From Herbaspirillum sp. ASV7 (GTDB lineage: Bacteria > Pseudomonadota > Gammaproteobacteria > Burkholderiales > Burkholderiaceae_D): a stretch of 64,000 nucleotides of DNA. Below the pieces are notes generated by a model. The model ran no database searches, was not told the origin of the DNA, and worked only from the letters and a program-made list of their open reading frames with translations. Location: the NCBI RefSeq assembly GCF_016429215.1, contig NZ_JAELUH010000026.1, forward strand, positions 1-64,000, written 5' to 3'. This document shows positions 17,956-26,126 of this stretch, piece by piece. A program made the position numbers and the translations under genes. Numbering within the stretch: position 1 is the first letter of the stretch; each line of letters opens with the position of its first letter.

Positions 17956-18972
17956 GTGGCCGACTCCTCCTGGTACCAGCACACCCCCGAGGCGGCCAGC
18001 GTGCCGCCGGCGGTGGCCGAACGCGCACTGGAATGGCTGGTCGAGCTGCAAACCCCAACGCCGCCAGCGGCCACCCTCGCCGCCTGGCAAGCCTGGCGTG
18101 CCGCCCATCCCGACCATGAACGGGCCTGGCAGCGCATCGAATCGGTACGCGGTCGCCTGCAGGTGCTGGCCTCGCCGGTCAGCGCCGCCATTGCCCAGGC
18201 CACGCTGACACCGCGCCACTCCCCGCGCCGCCGGCACGCCATCAAGACACTGGCCGTGCTGGTCTTCGGCGGTGGTGCTGCCTGGGGCATGATCCGCAGC
18301 CAGCAATGGTCCGCCTGGAACGCCGACCTGCGCACCGCCACCGGCCAGCGTCGTACGCTGGTGCTGGAGGACGGCACGCAACTGGCCATCAATAGCGGCA
18401 GCGCCCTCGACCTGGTCTTCGATGCGCACCAGCGCCGCATCCGCCTGATCGCTGGCGAACTGCTGGCCAGCACCGGCAAGGTGGGTGGAGGACGTCCCTT
18501 CATGGTGGAAACCGCCGAAGGCGTGGCCCACGCGCTCGGTACCCGCTACCGGGTGCGTCAGCTGGCGGGGCAGACCGAAGTCAGTGTCTACGAAGGCGCG
18601 GTGCGCCTGGTGCCGCGCAACCCGTTCGCCGAGGCGCTGGTGTTGCAGGCCGGCCAGCAGGCCCGTTTCAGCGCCGATGCAGTGGGCGTGGTGACGGCGG
18701 CCGACCAGGCCGCCACGGCCTGGGTCGATGGCCTCATCGTGGCCCACGGCATGCGGCTGCAGGACTTCCTCGACGAACTGGGACGCTACACCACCGACAC
18801 GCTGTCCTGTGACCCGGCCGCGGCCGGCCTGCGGGTCTCGGGGTCCTTCCCGCTGGCCGATACCGGTGTCGTGATGGACAGCCTGGCACTCACGCTGGGC
18901 CTGGGCGTGCAACGCCGCCAGCGCATCTGGGGCGCACGGCATGTGCGGCTGGTCCTGGCGCCGGCCGCGTGA
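17956..18972 (+). CDS. fecR: FecR-type anti-sigma factor / sigma regulator
   Basis: The protein has 338 residues and begins at GTG, 6 nt after fecI. The N-terminal cytoplasmic part (about 1-85) has the DUF4880 pattern (ALEWLVELQTP, then AWQAWRAAHPDHERAWQRIE), which binds the sigma factor. One membrane helix lies at about 92-110 (IKTLAVLVFGGGAAWGMI). The periplasmic FecR domain starts ATGQRRTLVLEDGTQLAINS. It receives the signal from the receptor's N-terminal domain. The set order sigma, FecR, receptor is the standard one. Confidence 0.92.
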   Translation: MADSSWYQHTPEAASVPPAVAERALEWLVELQTPTPPAATLAAWQAWRAAHPDHERAWQRIESVRGRLQVLASPVSAAIAQATLTPRHSPRRRHAIKTLAVLVFGGGAAWGMIRSQQWSAWNADLRTATGQRRTLVLEDGTQLAINSGSALDLVFDAHQRRIRLIAGELLASTGKVGGGRPFMVETAEGVAHALGTRYRVRQLAGQTEVSVYEGAVRLVPRNPFAEALVLQAGQQARFSADAVGVVTAADQAATAWVDGLIVAHGMRLQDFLDELGRYTTDTLSCDPAAAGLRVSGSFPLADTGVVMDSLALTLGLGVQRRQRIWGARHVRLVLAPAA

Positions 18973-19052
18973 GCCGTTTTTCGCGCTCGCGTGTCATGCA
19001 GGTGGGGAGCTTGTCTTCCTGACCTCCCTCCAAGCGGCCAGACCCTGATGCC

Positions 19053-21443
19053 ATGACCACCGCCAGCACCGTCCGATCTCGCCATTGCCCGCCAACAGTG
19101 CTGCTGCCGGCGCTGTCGTTGATATTTCTGCTGACCTGCAGTGCCCCCGCCTGGGCGCAGGCGCCACACCACTATGCGATTGCGCCGGGGACGCTGGAGG
19201 AAGTGCTGACCCGCTTCGGCCAGCAGGCCGGCATCCTGATCTCGTTCCGTCCCGAGCTCACCGCTGGCCTGCACAGTGCCGGGTTGCAGGGCGACTACGA
19301 CAGCACCGACGGCCTGGCTGCGCTGCTGGCCGGCAGCGGCCTGGAAGTACGGCGCCAGCCCAATGGCAGCTACCTGCTGGCGCGCACGGCCGCTGAGCCG
19401 GCCCCCTTGCCCCCGGTCACGATCCGCGCCACGGCCACCGACACCTCGGCCTACGCCGGAGGCTACCTGGCCAGAGGGGGAGGGCTGGGCATCCTCGGCA
19501 GCGCCGGGGTGATGGAGATTCCCTTTTCCACGCTCAACTACACGGCCGAGCTGCTGCAGGACCAGCAGGCCCGCAGCGTCGCCGACGTCGTGCTCAACGA
19601 TGCCTCGATCCGCATGCTGACCTCCACCGGCGGCTTCGGTGAGACCTACCAGATCCGTGGCTATGGCTTGACCAGCGGGGACGTCGGCGTCAATGGCCTG
19701 TTCGGCCTGGCCTCGGGCAGCCGCATGCCGGCCGTCATGATCGAGCGGGTGGAAGTGCTCAAGGGGCCGGGCACGCTGCTCAACGGCATCAATCCCGGCG
19801 GCAGCATCGGTGGCAGCATCAACCTGGTGACCAAGCGCGCCGGGGATGAACCGCTCACACGCCTGACCGCGCTCTATGAGAGCCGCCGCCAGCCGGGCGT
19901 GCAAGCCGATCTCGGGCGGCGCTTCGGGGAGGACGATGCCTGGGGCATCCGCGTCAATGGCGTGCTGCGCGATGGCGAGGCCAGCATCGCCGGTGGCCAC
20001 CAGCGGCAGGGCGCGGGTGCCTTGGCGCTGGACTATCGGGGACGCGGCCTGCGCTGGTCGCTGGACGCCTACACCCAGCGCGAAGACAGCGCGGACTTCC
20101 GCCCCCAGGTCGGCTTCCTGCCAGGCGTGACGGCGCTGCCCGCGCCGCCCTCGGGGGATGCTGACTTCTTCCCCGGCAATCGCCTGCACCTGCAGGACGA
20201 CGCCCTCCTCACGCGGCTGGAGCTCGACCTCGATGGCGGCCTCAGCACCTATGCCGCCATCGGCTACCGGCACGGCGCCACGCAACAGAACCTGCCCACC
20301 GGCTCGGTCGATGCCAGTGGTATCGGCGTGGTGCACAACGCCTACTACGATACCGACAGTCGCACCGTCACCGCCGACGCCGGCCTGCGCTGGCAGCTCA
20401 GCACCGGTGCGGTGCGCCACACCCTCGCCGCCGGCCTCACGCGGCTGCAGCAGGAAGCCGCCAACGCCTACCTGACCTCGGCCGGCACCAACAGCTACAG
20501 TCTCTACACGCAAACCACGCTACCGGACATCAGCGGCAATCGCAGCGCGCCGCGCAAGGCCTACGAGATGGTGCTGGACAGCCTCACCCTGACCGATACG
20601 CTCTCGCTGGCCGACGACCGCCTGCGCCTGTTTGCCGGTGCGCGCCGCCAGTCGGTGCGCTACGACAGCTACGACACCAGCACTGGCGCGCAGGTCTCGA
20701 CCTACGATGCCAGCGCGGTCTCGCCCCTGTGGGGCGTGGTGCTACGCCCGCGCAGCGGGCTCTCGCTTTACCTCAACTACACCGCCGGGCTCACACGCGG
20801 CACCATCGTCCCCAGCGGCATGGCCAATGCCGGCCAGGTGCTGGCGCCGTATCGCTCGCGTCAGCTGGAGAGCGGGGTGAAGGCCGACTGGGGCGACCTG
20901 ATGACGAACCTGTCGGTCTTCCAGATCGACAACCCCAGCGCCATCATCACGGTACTGCCGGGGTCGCCGGCCAGCAGTTCCTATGGTTATGACGGCCAGC
21001 AGCGCAATCGCGGCGTGGAATGGTCGCTCTACGGGGAAGTCGCACGCGGCCTGCGCCTGCTAGGCAGTGTCACCGTCTACGACGCCCGCCTGCTGCGCAC
21101 CGCCAATGGCGTCAACGACGGCCACACCGCCCCGGGCGTACCGCAACGCACCGCCAACCTCGGCGCCGACTGGGAAGTACCCGGCCAGGCCGGCCTGGCC
21201 GTGAACGCCCGCATGATCTACACGGCCCCGGTCTATTTCGATGCCGCCAATACCCTGCGGCTGCCGGGCTGGACACGCTGGGACCTGGGCGCGCGCTACC
21301 GCACGCGGATCGCCGGCAGGGCGGTGGTGTGGCGCGCCAATGTGGAGAACCTCTTCAATCGCCGTGCCTGGCTGCTGGACAATCCCTACGTGACGGTGGC
21401 AGCGCCAAGGACGCTGTTGTTGTCGGTGCAGGTGGATTTCTAG
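19053..21443 (+). CDS. TonB-dependent siderophore receptor with signalling domain (FecA/FpvA-like)
   Basis: A 796-residue outer-membrane receptor. After a signal peptide ending AWAQA there is an STN signalling domain (about residues 40-110, HYAIAPGTLEEVLTRFGQQA), needed for contact with FecR. The plug domain follows with IRGYGLTSGDVGVNGLFGLA and VLKGPGTLLNGINPGGSIGG, then the beta-barrel, ending in the aromatic terminus VQVDF. The plug style matches ferric-siderophore receptors such as FpvA/FoxA. The ligand is unknown; no siderophore synthesis genes are nearby, so use of a foreign siderophore is likely. Confidence 0.9.
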   Translation: MTTASTVRSRHCPPTVLLPALSLIFLLTCSAPAWAQAPHHYAIAPGTLEEVLTRFGQQAGILISFRPELTAGLHSAGLQGDYDSTDGLAALLAGSGLEVRRQPNGSYLLARTAAEPAPLPPVTIRATATDTSAYAGGYLARGGGLGILGSAGVMEIPFSTLNYTAELLQDQQARSVADVVLNDASIRMLTSTGGFGETYQIRGYGLTSGDVGVNGLFGLASGSRMPAVMIERVEVLKGPGTLLNGINPGGSIGGSINLVTKRAGDEPLTRLTALYESRRQPGVQADLGRRFGEDDAWGIRVNGVLRDGEASIAGGHQRQGAGALALDYRGRGLRWSLDAYTQREDSADFRPQVGFLPGVTALPAPPSGDADFFPGNRLHLQDDALLTRLELDLDGGLSTYAAIGYRHGATQQNLPTGSVDASGIGVVHNAYYDTDSRTVTADAGLRWQLSTGAVRHTLAAGLTRLQQEAANAYLTSAGTNSYSLYTQTTLPDISGNRSAPRKAYEMVLDSLTLTDTLSLADDRLRLFAGARRQSVRYDSYDTSTGAQVSTYDASAVSPLWGVVLRPRSGLSLYLNYTAGLTRGTIVPSGMANAGQVLAPYRSRQLESGVKADWGDLMTNLSVFQIDNPSAIITVLPGSPASSSYGYDGQQRNRGVEWSLYGEVARGLRLLGSVTVYDARLLRTANGVNDGHTAPGVPQRTANLGADWEVPGQAGLAVNARMIYTAPVYFDAANTLRLPGWTRWDLGARYRTRIAGRAVVWRANVENLFNRRAWLLDNPYVTVAAPRTLLLSVQVDF

Positions 21444-21500
21444 CGACGGCGAAACCGGGAAAGAGGCTGAAAATCCCTTTGACGACGCAAGCAAGCCCCT

Positions 21501-21530
21501 CTATTATTTCTGTCATGACAGAAATAATAG
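21501..21530. promoter_or_regulatory. Perfect 30-bp palindrome, operator of the GbsR-type regulator
   Basis: The arm CTATTATTTCTGTCA is followed directly by its exact reverse complement. The core TTATTTCTGT-N4-ACAGAAATAA recurs at 22129-22152 before the next transcription unit. It overlaps a possible early ATG (21515), so the true start of the regulator is more likely 21545. Autoregulation is inferred. Confidence 0.82.
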
Positions 21531-21544
21531 AAATGGAAAAGCTC

Positions 21545-22081
21545 ATGGATCTGGGACCGACCGCGCAGAAATACATCCTCCACTGGGGCGAGATGGGCAG
21601 CCGCTGGGGCGTCAACCGCACCGTCGCCCAGATCCACGCCCTGCTGTTCCTGGCCGACCAGCCGCTGCATGCCGAAGAGATCGCCGAGACGCTCAACGTG
21701 GCGCGCTCCAACGTCAGCAACAGCCTCAAGGAGCTGCAGAGCTGGGGACTGGTGCGCATCACCCACCTGGCCGGTGACCGCCGCGACCATTTCGTGGCCT
21801 TGCAGGATGTATGGGAAATCTTCCGCGTCATCGTCGAGGAGCGCAAGCGGCGCGAGATCGATCCGACCCTGACGGTGCTGCGCGACTGCGCCTCCGAAGC
21901 CAGCCACGACAAGACCCTCAGCCGTGCCGCAGTAGCCCGCATGGACCAGGCCCTGGACTTCGTCGAGATGCTCACCGGGACCTACGAAGACTACAAGCAC
22001 CTGCCGCCGGCGACCTTGAAGCGCTTTCTCAAGATGGGCGGCAAGGTCGCGCGGCTGTTGAGCAGTGACGACAAGGTCTGA
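21545..22081 (+). CDS. GbsR/MarR-type transcriptional regulator
   Basis: This 178-residue regulator belongs to the GbsR branch of MarR-like proteins. It begins MDLGPTAQKYILHWGEMGSR, then TVAQIHALLFLADQPLHAEE, and has the helix-turn-helix ETLNVARSNVSNSLKELQSW and a wing with LAGDRRDHFVAL. The C-terminal part (KRREIDPTLTVLRDC) is helical and likely dimerises. Two earlier in-frame ATGs (21515, 21533) fall in or beside the palindromic operator; 21545 has GGAAAA upstream and gives the family's usual N-terminus. It probably represses itself and the SDR gene downstream, which has the same operator. Confidence 0.88.
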   Translation: MDLGPTAQKYILHWGEMGSRWGVNRTVAQIHALLFLADQPLHAEEIAETLNVARSNVSNSLKELQSWGLVRITHLAGDRRDHFVALQDVWEIFRVIVEERKRREIDPTLTVLRDCASEASHDKTLSRAAVARMDQALDFVEMLTGTYEDYKHLPPATLKRFLKMGGKVARLLSSDDKV

Positions 22082-22084
22082 GCC

Positions 22085-22122
22085 GCTCATGCCCGGTGAA
22101 ACCCGGGCATGAGCATTTTTTT
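22085..22122 (+). terminator. Rho-independent terminator
   Basis: A 12-bp stem GCTCATGCCCGG with CCGGGCATGAGC and a 6-nt loop is followed by a run of seven T residues. It separates the regulator from the downstream operon, which therefore needs its own promoter. Confidence 0.9.
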
Positions 22123-22128
22123 ATCGAA

Positions 22129-22152
22129 TTATTTCTGTTTTTACAGAAATAA
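22129..22152. promoter_or_regulatory. Second copy of the GbsR-type operator
   Basis: TTATTTCTGT-TTTT-ACAGAAATAA has exactly the same two half-sites and spacing as the palindrome before the regulator gene. It lies 31 nt before the SDR/DoxX-like gene start, over the expected promoter. Confidence 0.82.
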
Positions 22153-22182
22153 CCGACAAGAACCCTTGCAAGGAGAACTTCC

Positions 22183-23484
22183 ATGAAGATCCTGGTCCTC
22201 GGTGCCACTGGCATGATCGGCGCGCGCCTGGTGTCGGCCCTGGCTGATGCCGGCCATGAGGTGACCGGCAGCGGTCGCCGCCCCGATGCGTCCGGCCGGG
22301 CCGGACAAGAGAGGCCCGCCGCATCGTGGATTTGCATCGACTTCGCCAACCTCCAACGCCCTGAACAATGGCATGCGCATCTGGACGGCATGGCACTGGT
22401 CATCAATGCCGTCGGCCTCTTCAGCGAGCGCTACCCGGGGGAATTCGACGACGTTCACCGGGCCGCACCACAAGCCCTCTTCAAGGCCTGCCATGACAAG
22501 GGTTGTGCGCTGATCCACCTCTCTGCCCTGGGCAGCGATGCGCAAGCGCAGCCGGCCTACTGGCGCAGCAAAGGCCAGGCCGAAGAGGCGCTGACGGCGT
22601 GTGGGCTGCAGGCCACCATCCTGCGACCGTCCCTGGTGTTTGGCCCCGAGGGCGCCAGCAGCAAGATGCTGATGAGCCTGGTCACCCTGCCACTGGTGCT
22701 GCTGCCCGGCGCCCGTGTGCCGGTGCGACCGGTCCATATGGAGGATGTGGCTGCGCTGGTGACGAAGCTGGTCGCGATGCGGGAGCAAGGGCAGCCATGG
22801 CCTTCCCATGTCGATGTCGCCGGCCCCTGCGCGCTATCGCTGGCCGCCTACGTGGAATTGCTGGCGCAGGGCCTGGGCCTGCAGCGCAGCCGCGTCTGGA
22901 ACCTGCCGCTCGGTATCGCCGGCATGCTGGCCCGCGGCGCCAGCCTGTTGCATCTGCCACTGCTGACACCCGATGCCATCGCCATGCTGCATGCCAGCCA
23001 GGATGGCCGGCTCTGCCCGGATGCGGCAGAGATGCCCCGGCTCCTTGGTCGCAATGCACGCCATCCGGCCAGCTTTGCCACACCCGCCATGCGCAGCGAG
23101 CGGGTGATGGCCTGGGCGTATCCGGCCTTGACCATCGCCATTGCCATGCTCTGGCTGATCACCGCCTGGGTCTCGTGGTTTGCCTGGCCGCATGCGCAAA
23201 GTCATGCCTGGCTGGCCGCATGCGGCATCCCCCCGGCACTGCGCGAGACTACGCTGGCGGCCGCCAGCCTCACCGATGCCGCCATCGGCATGGCCCTCCT
23301 GGCGGGACTGGCCTGCCAGCGCCGTGGCCATGCGCTGCTGTGGCCGCTGCAGACGCTGCTGGTACTGGCCTATACGCTCGTCATGAGTGTCTGCCTGCCC
23401 GATTTCTGGGCCCACCCCTTCGGACCGCTCAGCAAGAACCTGCCTTTGTTGCTGCTGTTTTTCGCCATGTGGCGCCTGCGTTGA
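22183..23484 (+). CDS. NAD(P)-binding epimerase-like protein fused to DoxX-like membrane domain
   Basis: A 433-residue two-part protein. The N-terminal half (about 1-300) is an atypical SDR/NmrA-like Rossmann domain starting MKILVLGATGMIGARLVSAL, with LIHLSALGSDAQAQPAYWRS and a RPSLVFGPEG strand. The C-terminal third (about 305-433) has four hydrophobic helices (WAYPALTIAIAMLWLITAWV onward), as in DoxX-like proteins. CAAGGAGAA precedes the start. The following DUF2269 gene is 11 nt away. The operator before it places it under the GbsR-type regulator. A redox role at the membrane is only inferred. Confidence 0.8.
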   Translation: MKILVLGATGMIGARLVSALADAGHEVTGSGRRPDASGRAGQERPAASWICIDFANLQRPEQWHAHLDGMALVINAVGLFSERYPGEFDDVHRAAPQALFKACHDKGCALIHLSALGSDAQAQPAYWRSKGQAEEALTACGLQATILRPSLVFGPEGASSKMLMSLVTLPLVLLPGARVPVRPVHMEDVAALVTKLVAMREQGQPWPSHVDVAGPCALSLAAYVELLAQGLGLQRSRVWNLPLGIAGMLARGASLLHLPLLTPDAIAMLHASQDGRLCPDAAEMPRLLGRNARHPASFATPAMRSERVMAWAYPALTIAIAMLWLITAWVSWFAWPHAQSHAWLAACGIPPALRETTLAAASLTDAAIGMALLAGLACQRRGHALLWPLQTLLVLAYTLVMSVCLPDFWAHPFGPLSKNLPLLLLFFAMWRLR

Positions 23485-23495
23485 AAGGAAATTCC

Positions 23496-23960
23496 ATGGA
23501 CTACCTCGCCATCAAGTGGCTGCACATCATCTCGGCCACCTTCATGTTCGGTACCGGTTTCGGCACCGCCTTCTACATGTTCTTCGTCAATCGCAGCGGC
23601 AACGTCCAGGCCATTGCCGTGGTCACGCGCTGGGTCGCGCGCGCGGACTGGTGGTTCACCACGCCCTCGGTGATCGTGCAACCGCTGTCGGGCTTGTGGA
23701 TGATGCATCTGGCCGGCTATCCGCTCGAAAGCACCTGGATACGCTGGTCGCTGGCCCTGTATGCCCTGGCCGGCGCCTGCTGGCTGCCAGTGGTCTGGCT
23801 GCAATTGCGCATGCGCGACATGGCCCAGGATGCCGCCCGCGACGGCCATGCCTTGCCGGCGCGATTCTGGCGGTTCGAGAAGATCTGGACGGTGCTCGGT
23901 TTCCCGGCATTCAGCTCGCTACTGGTGGTGTACTGGCTGATGGTCCACAAGCCGGCCTGA
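23496..23960 (+). CDS. DUF2269-family integral membrane protein
   Basis: The product has 154 residues with four predicted membrane helices. It begins MDYLAIKWLHIISATFMFGT, and its TGFGTAFYM and TPSVIVQPLSGLWMM segments are typical of DUF2269. Histidine in the first helix (KWLHIISA) is conserved in this family and could be a haem or metal ligand. AAAGGAA precedes the ATG. It is 11 nt downstream of the SDR-DoxX-like gene and probably translated from the same message. Function unknown. Confidence 0.8.
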   Translation: MDYLAIKWLHIISATFMFGTGFGTAFYMFFVNRSGNVQAIAVVTRWVARADWWFTTPSVIVQPLSGLWMMHLAGYPLESTWIRWSLALYALAGACWLPVVWLQLRMRDMAQDAARDGHALPARFWRFEKIWTVLGFPAFSSLLVVYWLMVHKPA

Positions 23961-24126
23961 AGACAGGATTGCCTCCGGGGAACATGTACTGCGGCAGCAC
24001 TCAGTACCCTGACATCTTCTATAATCAAGGCCGGAGACAACCCATCGCCAGCAAGTTGCCAGTCAGTCATCGCGCCCATCCGGCGTGACGCGGCGACGAT
24101 GCTGCGAACAACGCACGGTGAATGGC

Positions 24127-24366
24127 ATGGCACTGTATTTCAAGAACAAGAGACAAAAGACTTTCCTCGGTGCGCCGGTAGGCTGGCCATTGATGTTCCT
24201 GATGGCCATCGACCTGTGCATCGCCGGCCTGATGTTCCTGTCGGATCACGACTGGAGCGGCCTGATCCTGCTGTATCCGCCGCTGGCGCTGGCCCTGGCC
24301 ATGCTGGCCGACGCCCGCAAGGAAAAGGAAGCCGCCCGCCAGGCCCAACGTCGCCAGCGCCGCTGA
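24127..24366 (+). CDS. Small two-helix membrane protein
   Basis: This 79-residue protein has two hydrophobic helices (about 14-32 and 38-56) and a basic C-terminal tail (KEKEAARQAQRRQRR). The start MALYFKNKRQK is chosen because an earlier GTG (24085) adds only a Cys/Arg-rich stretch. It stands just upstream of an ABC ATPase gene. It is too small to be a usual permease. No family recognised. Confidence 0.55.
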   Translation: MALYFKNKRQKTFLGAPVGWPLMFLMAIDLCIAGLMFLSDHDWSGLILLYPPLALALAMLADARKEKEAARQAQRRQRR

Positions 24367-24401
24367 TCCTCTCCGCCTAAGTACATTCCAGCAGATTCAC
24401 T

Positions 24402-25040
24402 ATGCCCCAGGTTACCGACCGGCCAGCCGTGCTGCTGGCCTCCCGCATTGCATTTTCCTATCCCGGCATGGAACTGTTCCATGACCTCACGCTGCGCATC
24501 ACCGCTGGTGTGACGCTGGTGCGCGGCGGCGATGGCCGTGGCAAGACCACGCTGCTCAATATCCTGGGTGGCAGCCTGCCCGACGCCACCGGCGCGCTGG
24601 AACTGAATGGCGTGCGCCTGGACAGCGATGGCCCGGCCTATCGCCGTGAGGTGTTCCATATCGATCCGCGCAGCGAGGCCTACGACCAGATGACGCCGCC
24701 GGAATTCTTCGAGGCCATGCGCGCGCGCTATCCCCGCTTCGATGCGCGGTTGCTGCCAGCGCTGACCGAGGGCCTGTCGCTCACGCCGCACCTGGAGAAG
24801 AAACTCTTCATGCTCTCCACCGGCAGCAAGCGCAAGGTCTACCTGGCCGCCGCCTTCGCCGCCCATGCCACGCTGACGCTGCTGGACGATCCTTATGCGA
24901 GCCTGGATCGCGCCTCCATCAATGTCGTGGCACGCACGCTGGATGCGCATGCCGACGATACCAAAGAGGCCTGGGTGGTGGCCATGTACGAGACGCCGGA
25001 CCATATCCGGCTGGCCGCGACCATCGACCTGGGTGACTAG
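24402..25040 (+). CDS. ABC-type ATP-binding protein (orphan, atypical signature)
   Basis: A 212-residue single nucleotide-binding domain. Walker A is GGDGRGKTT (about 43-51, with G-R in place of G-S/C before GK). The signature motif is LSTGSKRKVYLAAAF, in place of LSGGQ. Walker B is LTLLDDPYASLD, where Asp replaces the usual catalytic Glu. The D-loop is present. No permease is adjacent apart from the 79-residue two-helix protein upstream. The gene ends 10 nt from the convergent LysR stop. It may be a helper of an unlinked transporter or a non-transport ABC protein. Confidence 0.78.
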   Translation: MPQVTDRPAVLLASRIAFSYPGMELFHDLTLRITAGVTLVRGGDGRGKTTLLNILGGSLPDATGALELNGVRLDSDGPAYRREVFHIDPRSEAYDQMTPPEFFEAMRARYPRFDARLLPALTEGLSLTPHLEKKLFMLSTGSKRKVYLAAAFAAHATLTLLDDPYASLDRASINVVARTLDAHADDTKEAWVVAMYETPDHIRLAATIDLGD

Positions 25041-25050
25041 GCTCCGGTAA

Positions 25051-25980
25051 CTAGGTCCGGCGTGTGCCGACTCTACCCGCGCTGGACAACAACTCCGACA
25101 ACACCGAACGTAACCAGCGATTACCCGGATCGTGGTGATAGCGCTCGTGCCAATGCTGCTTGACCGCATAGTCCGGCAGGGCGAAGGGCACCGGGAAGAC
25201 CTTGAAGCGGCCGCGGCCCTCCAGCACTTCGGCCAGCCGTTCGGGGATGGTCACCAGCATGTCGGTCTGCTCCACCACGAAGGCAATGCCCAGGTAGTTG
25301 GGCACCCGCAGCGCGATGTTGTGGGTGATGCCCTGGCTGGCGATTTCCCGCGCCAGGATCAGGTGGCCGGTGCCTGAGGTGGTGACCACGGCATGCTCCT
25401 CGCGCTCGAACTGCTTCAGGCTCAGGCGGTTGCGGATGCGCGGGTGGTCGGCGCTGGCCACGCACACATAGCGCTGGCGAAACAGCGACTGCTGGTAGAA
25501 CCCGGCCTCCAGCTGCGGCATGAAGCCCAGCGCCAGGTCGGCCTCGCCGGATTCGAGCAGGCGCGGCGTGTCCGTCGACAGGGGAACGATGTCGATGTGG
25601 ATCCCCGGCGAGGTGCGGCGCAGGTGCGCCCACAGGCGCGGCAGCAGCACCAGCTGACTGATGTCGGTCATGCTGATGCAGAAGGTGCGCTCGGCGGTGG
25701 TGGGATCGAAACCGCTGCGATAGCCAAATACCTGCTCCAGCGAAGCCAGCGTGCCGCTGACCTGTGGCTCCAGCTCGCGCGCCAGCGGCGTCGGTTCCAT
25801 CACGTTGGCAATGCGCACGAAGAGCGGATCATCGAAGTGCTCGCGCAGGCGTCCCAGGGCGATGCTCACGGCCGGCTGGCCCAGGCCCAGCTTGTCGGCG
25901 GCGCGGGTGACGCTGCGCGTCTTGTAGATCTCCTCGAAGACCTGCAGCAGGCGGATGTCGGCGGTTTGCAGAGTCATCAT
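25051..25980 (-). CDS. LysR-family regulator of the gentisate cluster (NagR/MhbR-like)
   Basis: The protein has 309 residues. The N-terminus LQTADIRLLQVFEEIYKTRS and the recognition helix LGLGQPAVSIALGRLREHF match the NagR/DntR/LinR branch that responds to aromatic acids. The effector domain begins RTFCISMTDISQ. It is divergent from the gentisate dioxygenase operon, with 146 nt between, which is the standard layout. Two adjacent ATGs (25980, 25977) follow a GTG; 25980 is chosen. Confidence 0.87.
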   Translation of the reverse strand: MMTLQTADIRLLQVFEEIYKTRSVTRAADKLGLGQPAVSIALGRLREHFDDPLFVRIANVMEPTPLARELEPQVSGTLASLEQVFGYRSGFDPTTAERTFCISMTDISQLVLLPRLWAHLRRTSPGIHIDIVPLSTDTPRLLESGEADLALGFMPQLEAGFYQQSLFRQRYVCVASADHPRIRNRLSLKQFEREEHAVVTTSGTGHLILAREIASQGITHNIALRVPNYLGIAFVVEQTDMLVTIPERLAEVLEGRGRFKVFPVPFALPDYAVKQHWHERYHHDPGNRWLRSVLSELLSSAGRVGTRRT

Positions 25981-25996
25981 CACTATTCTTTATTCG

Positions 25997-26009
25997 AATG
26001 GAATCCATT
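25997..26009. promoter_or_regulatory. Dyad in the regulator/gentisate operon intergenic region
   Basis: AATGG-N3-CCATT, next to the palindrome ATTCGAAT (25992-25999), lies 17 nt before the LysR start. It is a candidate binding site for the divergent LysR regulator, based on position alone. Confidence 0.35.
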
Positions 26010-26126
26010 AATACCATTGCATAGACCGAATGTCGATGCGGCGCGTACATTTTCGTCACAGAACAAAAGCTGCCGCTTTCCCTTCCGGGAATGCCGGCAG
26101 GAAATCACCTCACCTGGAGACGACAC

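Noticed and set aside
24085-24126. Upstream GTG start for the two-helix protein
   Set aside because: It adds a Cys/Arg-rich stretch without a ribosome site; the ATG at 24127 gives a better membrane protein N-terminus.
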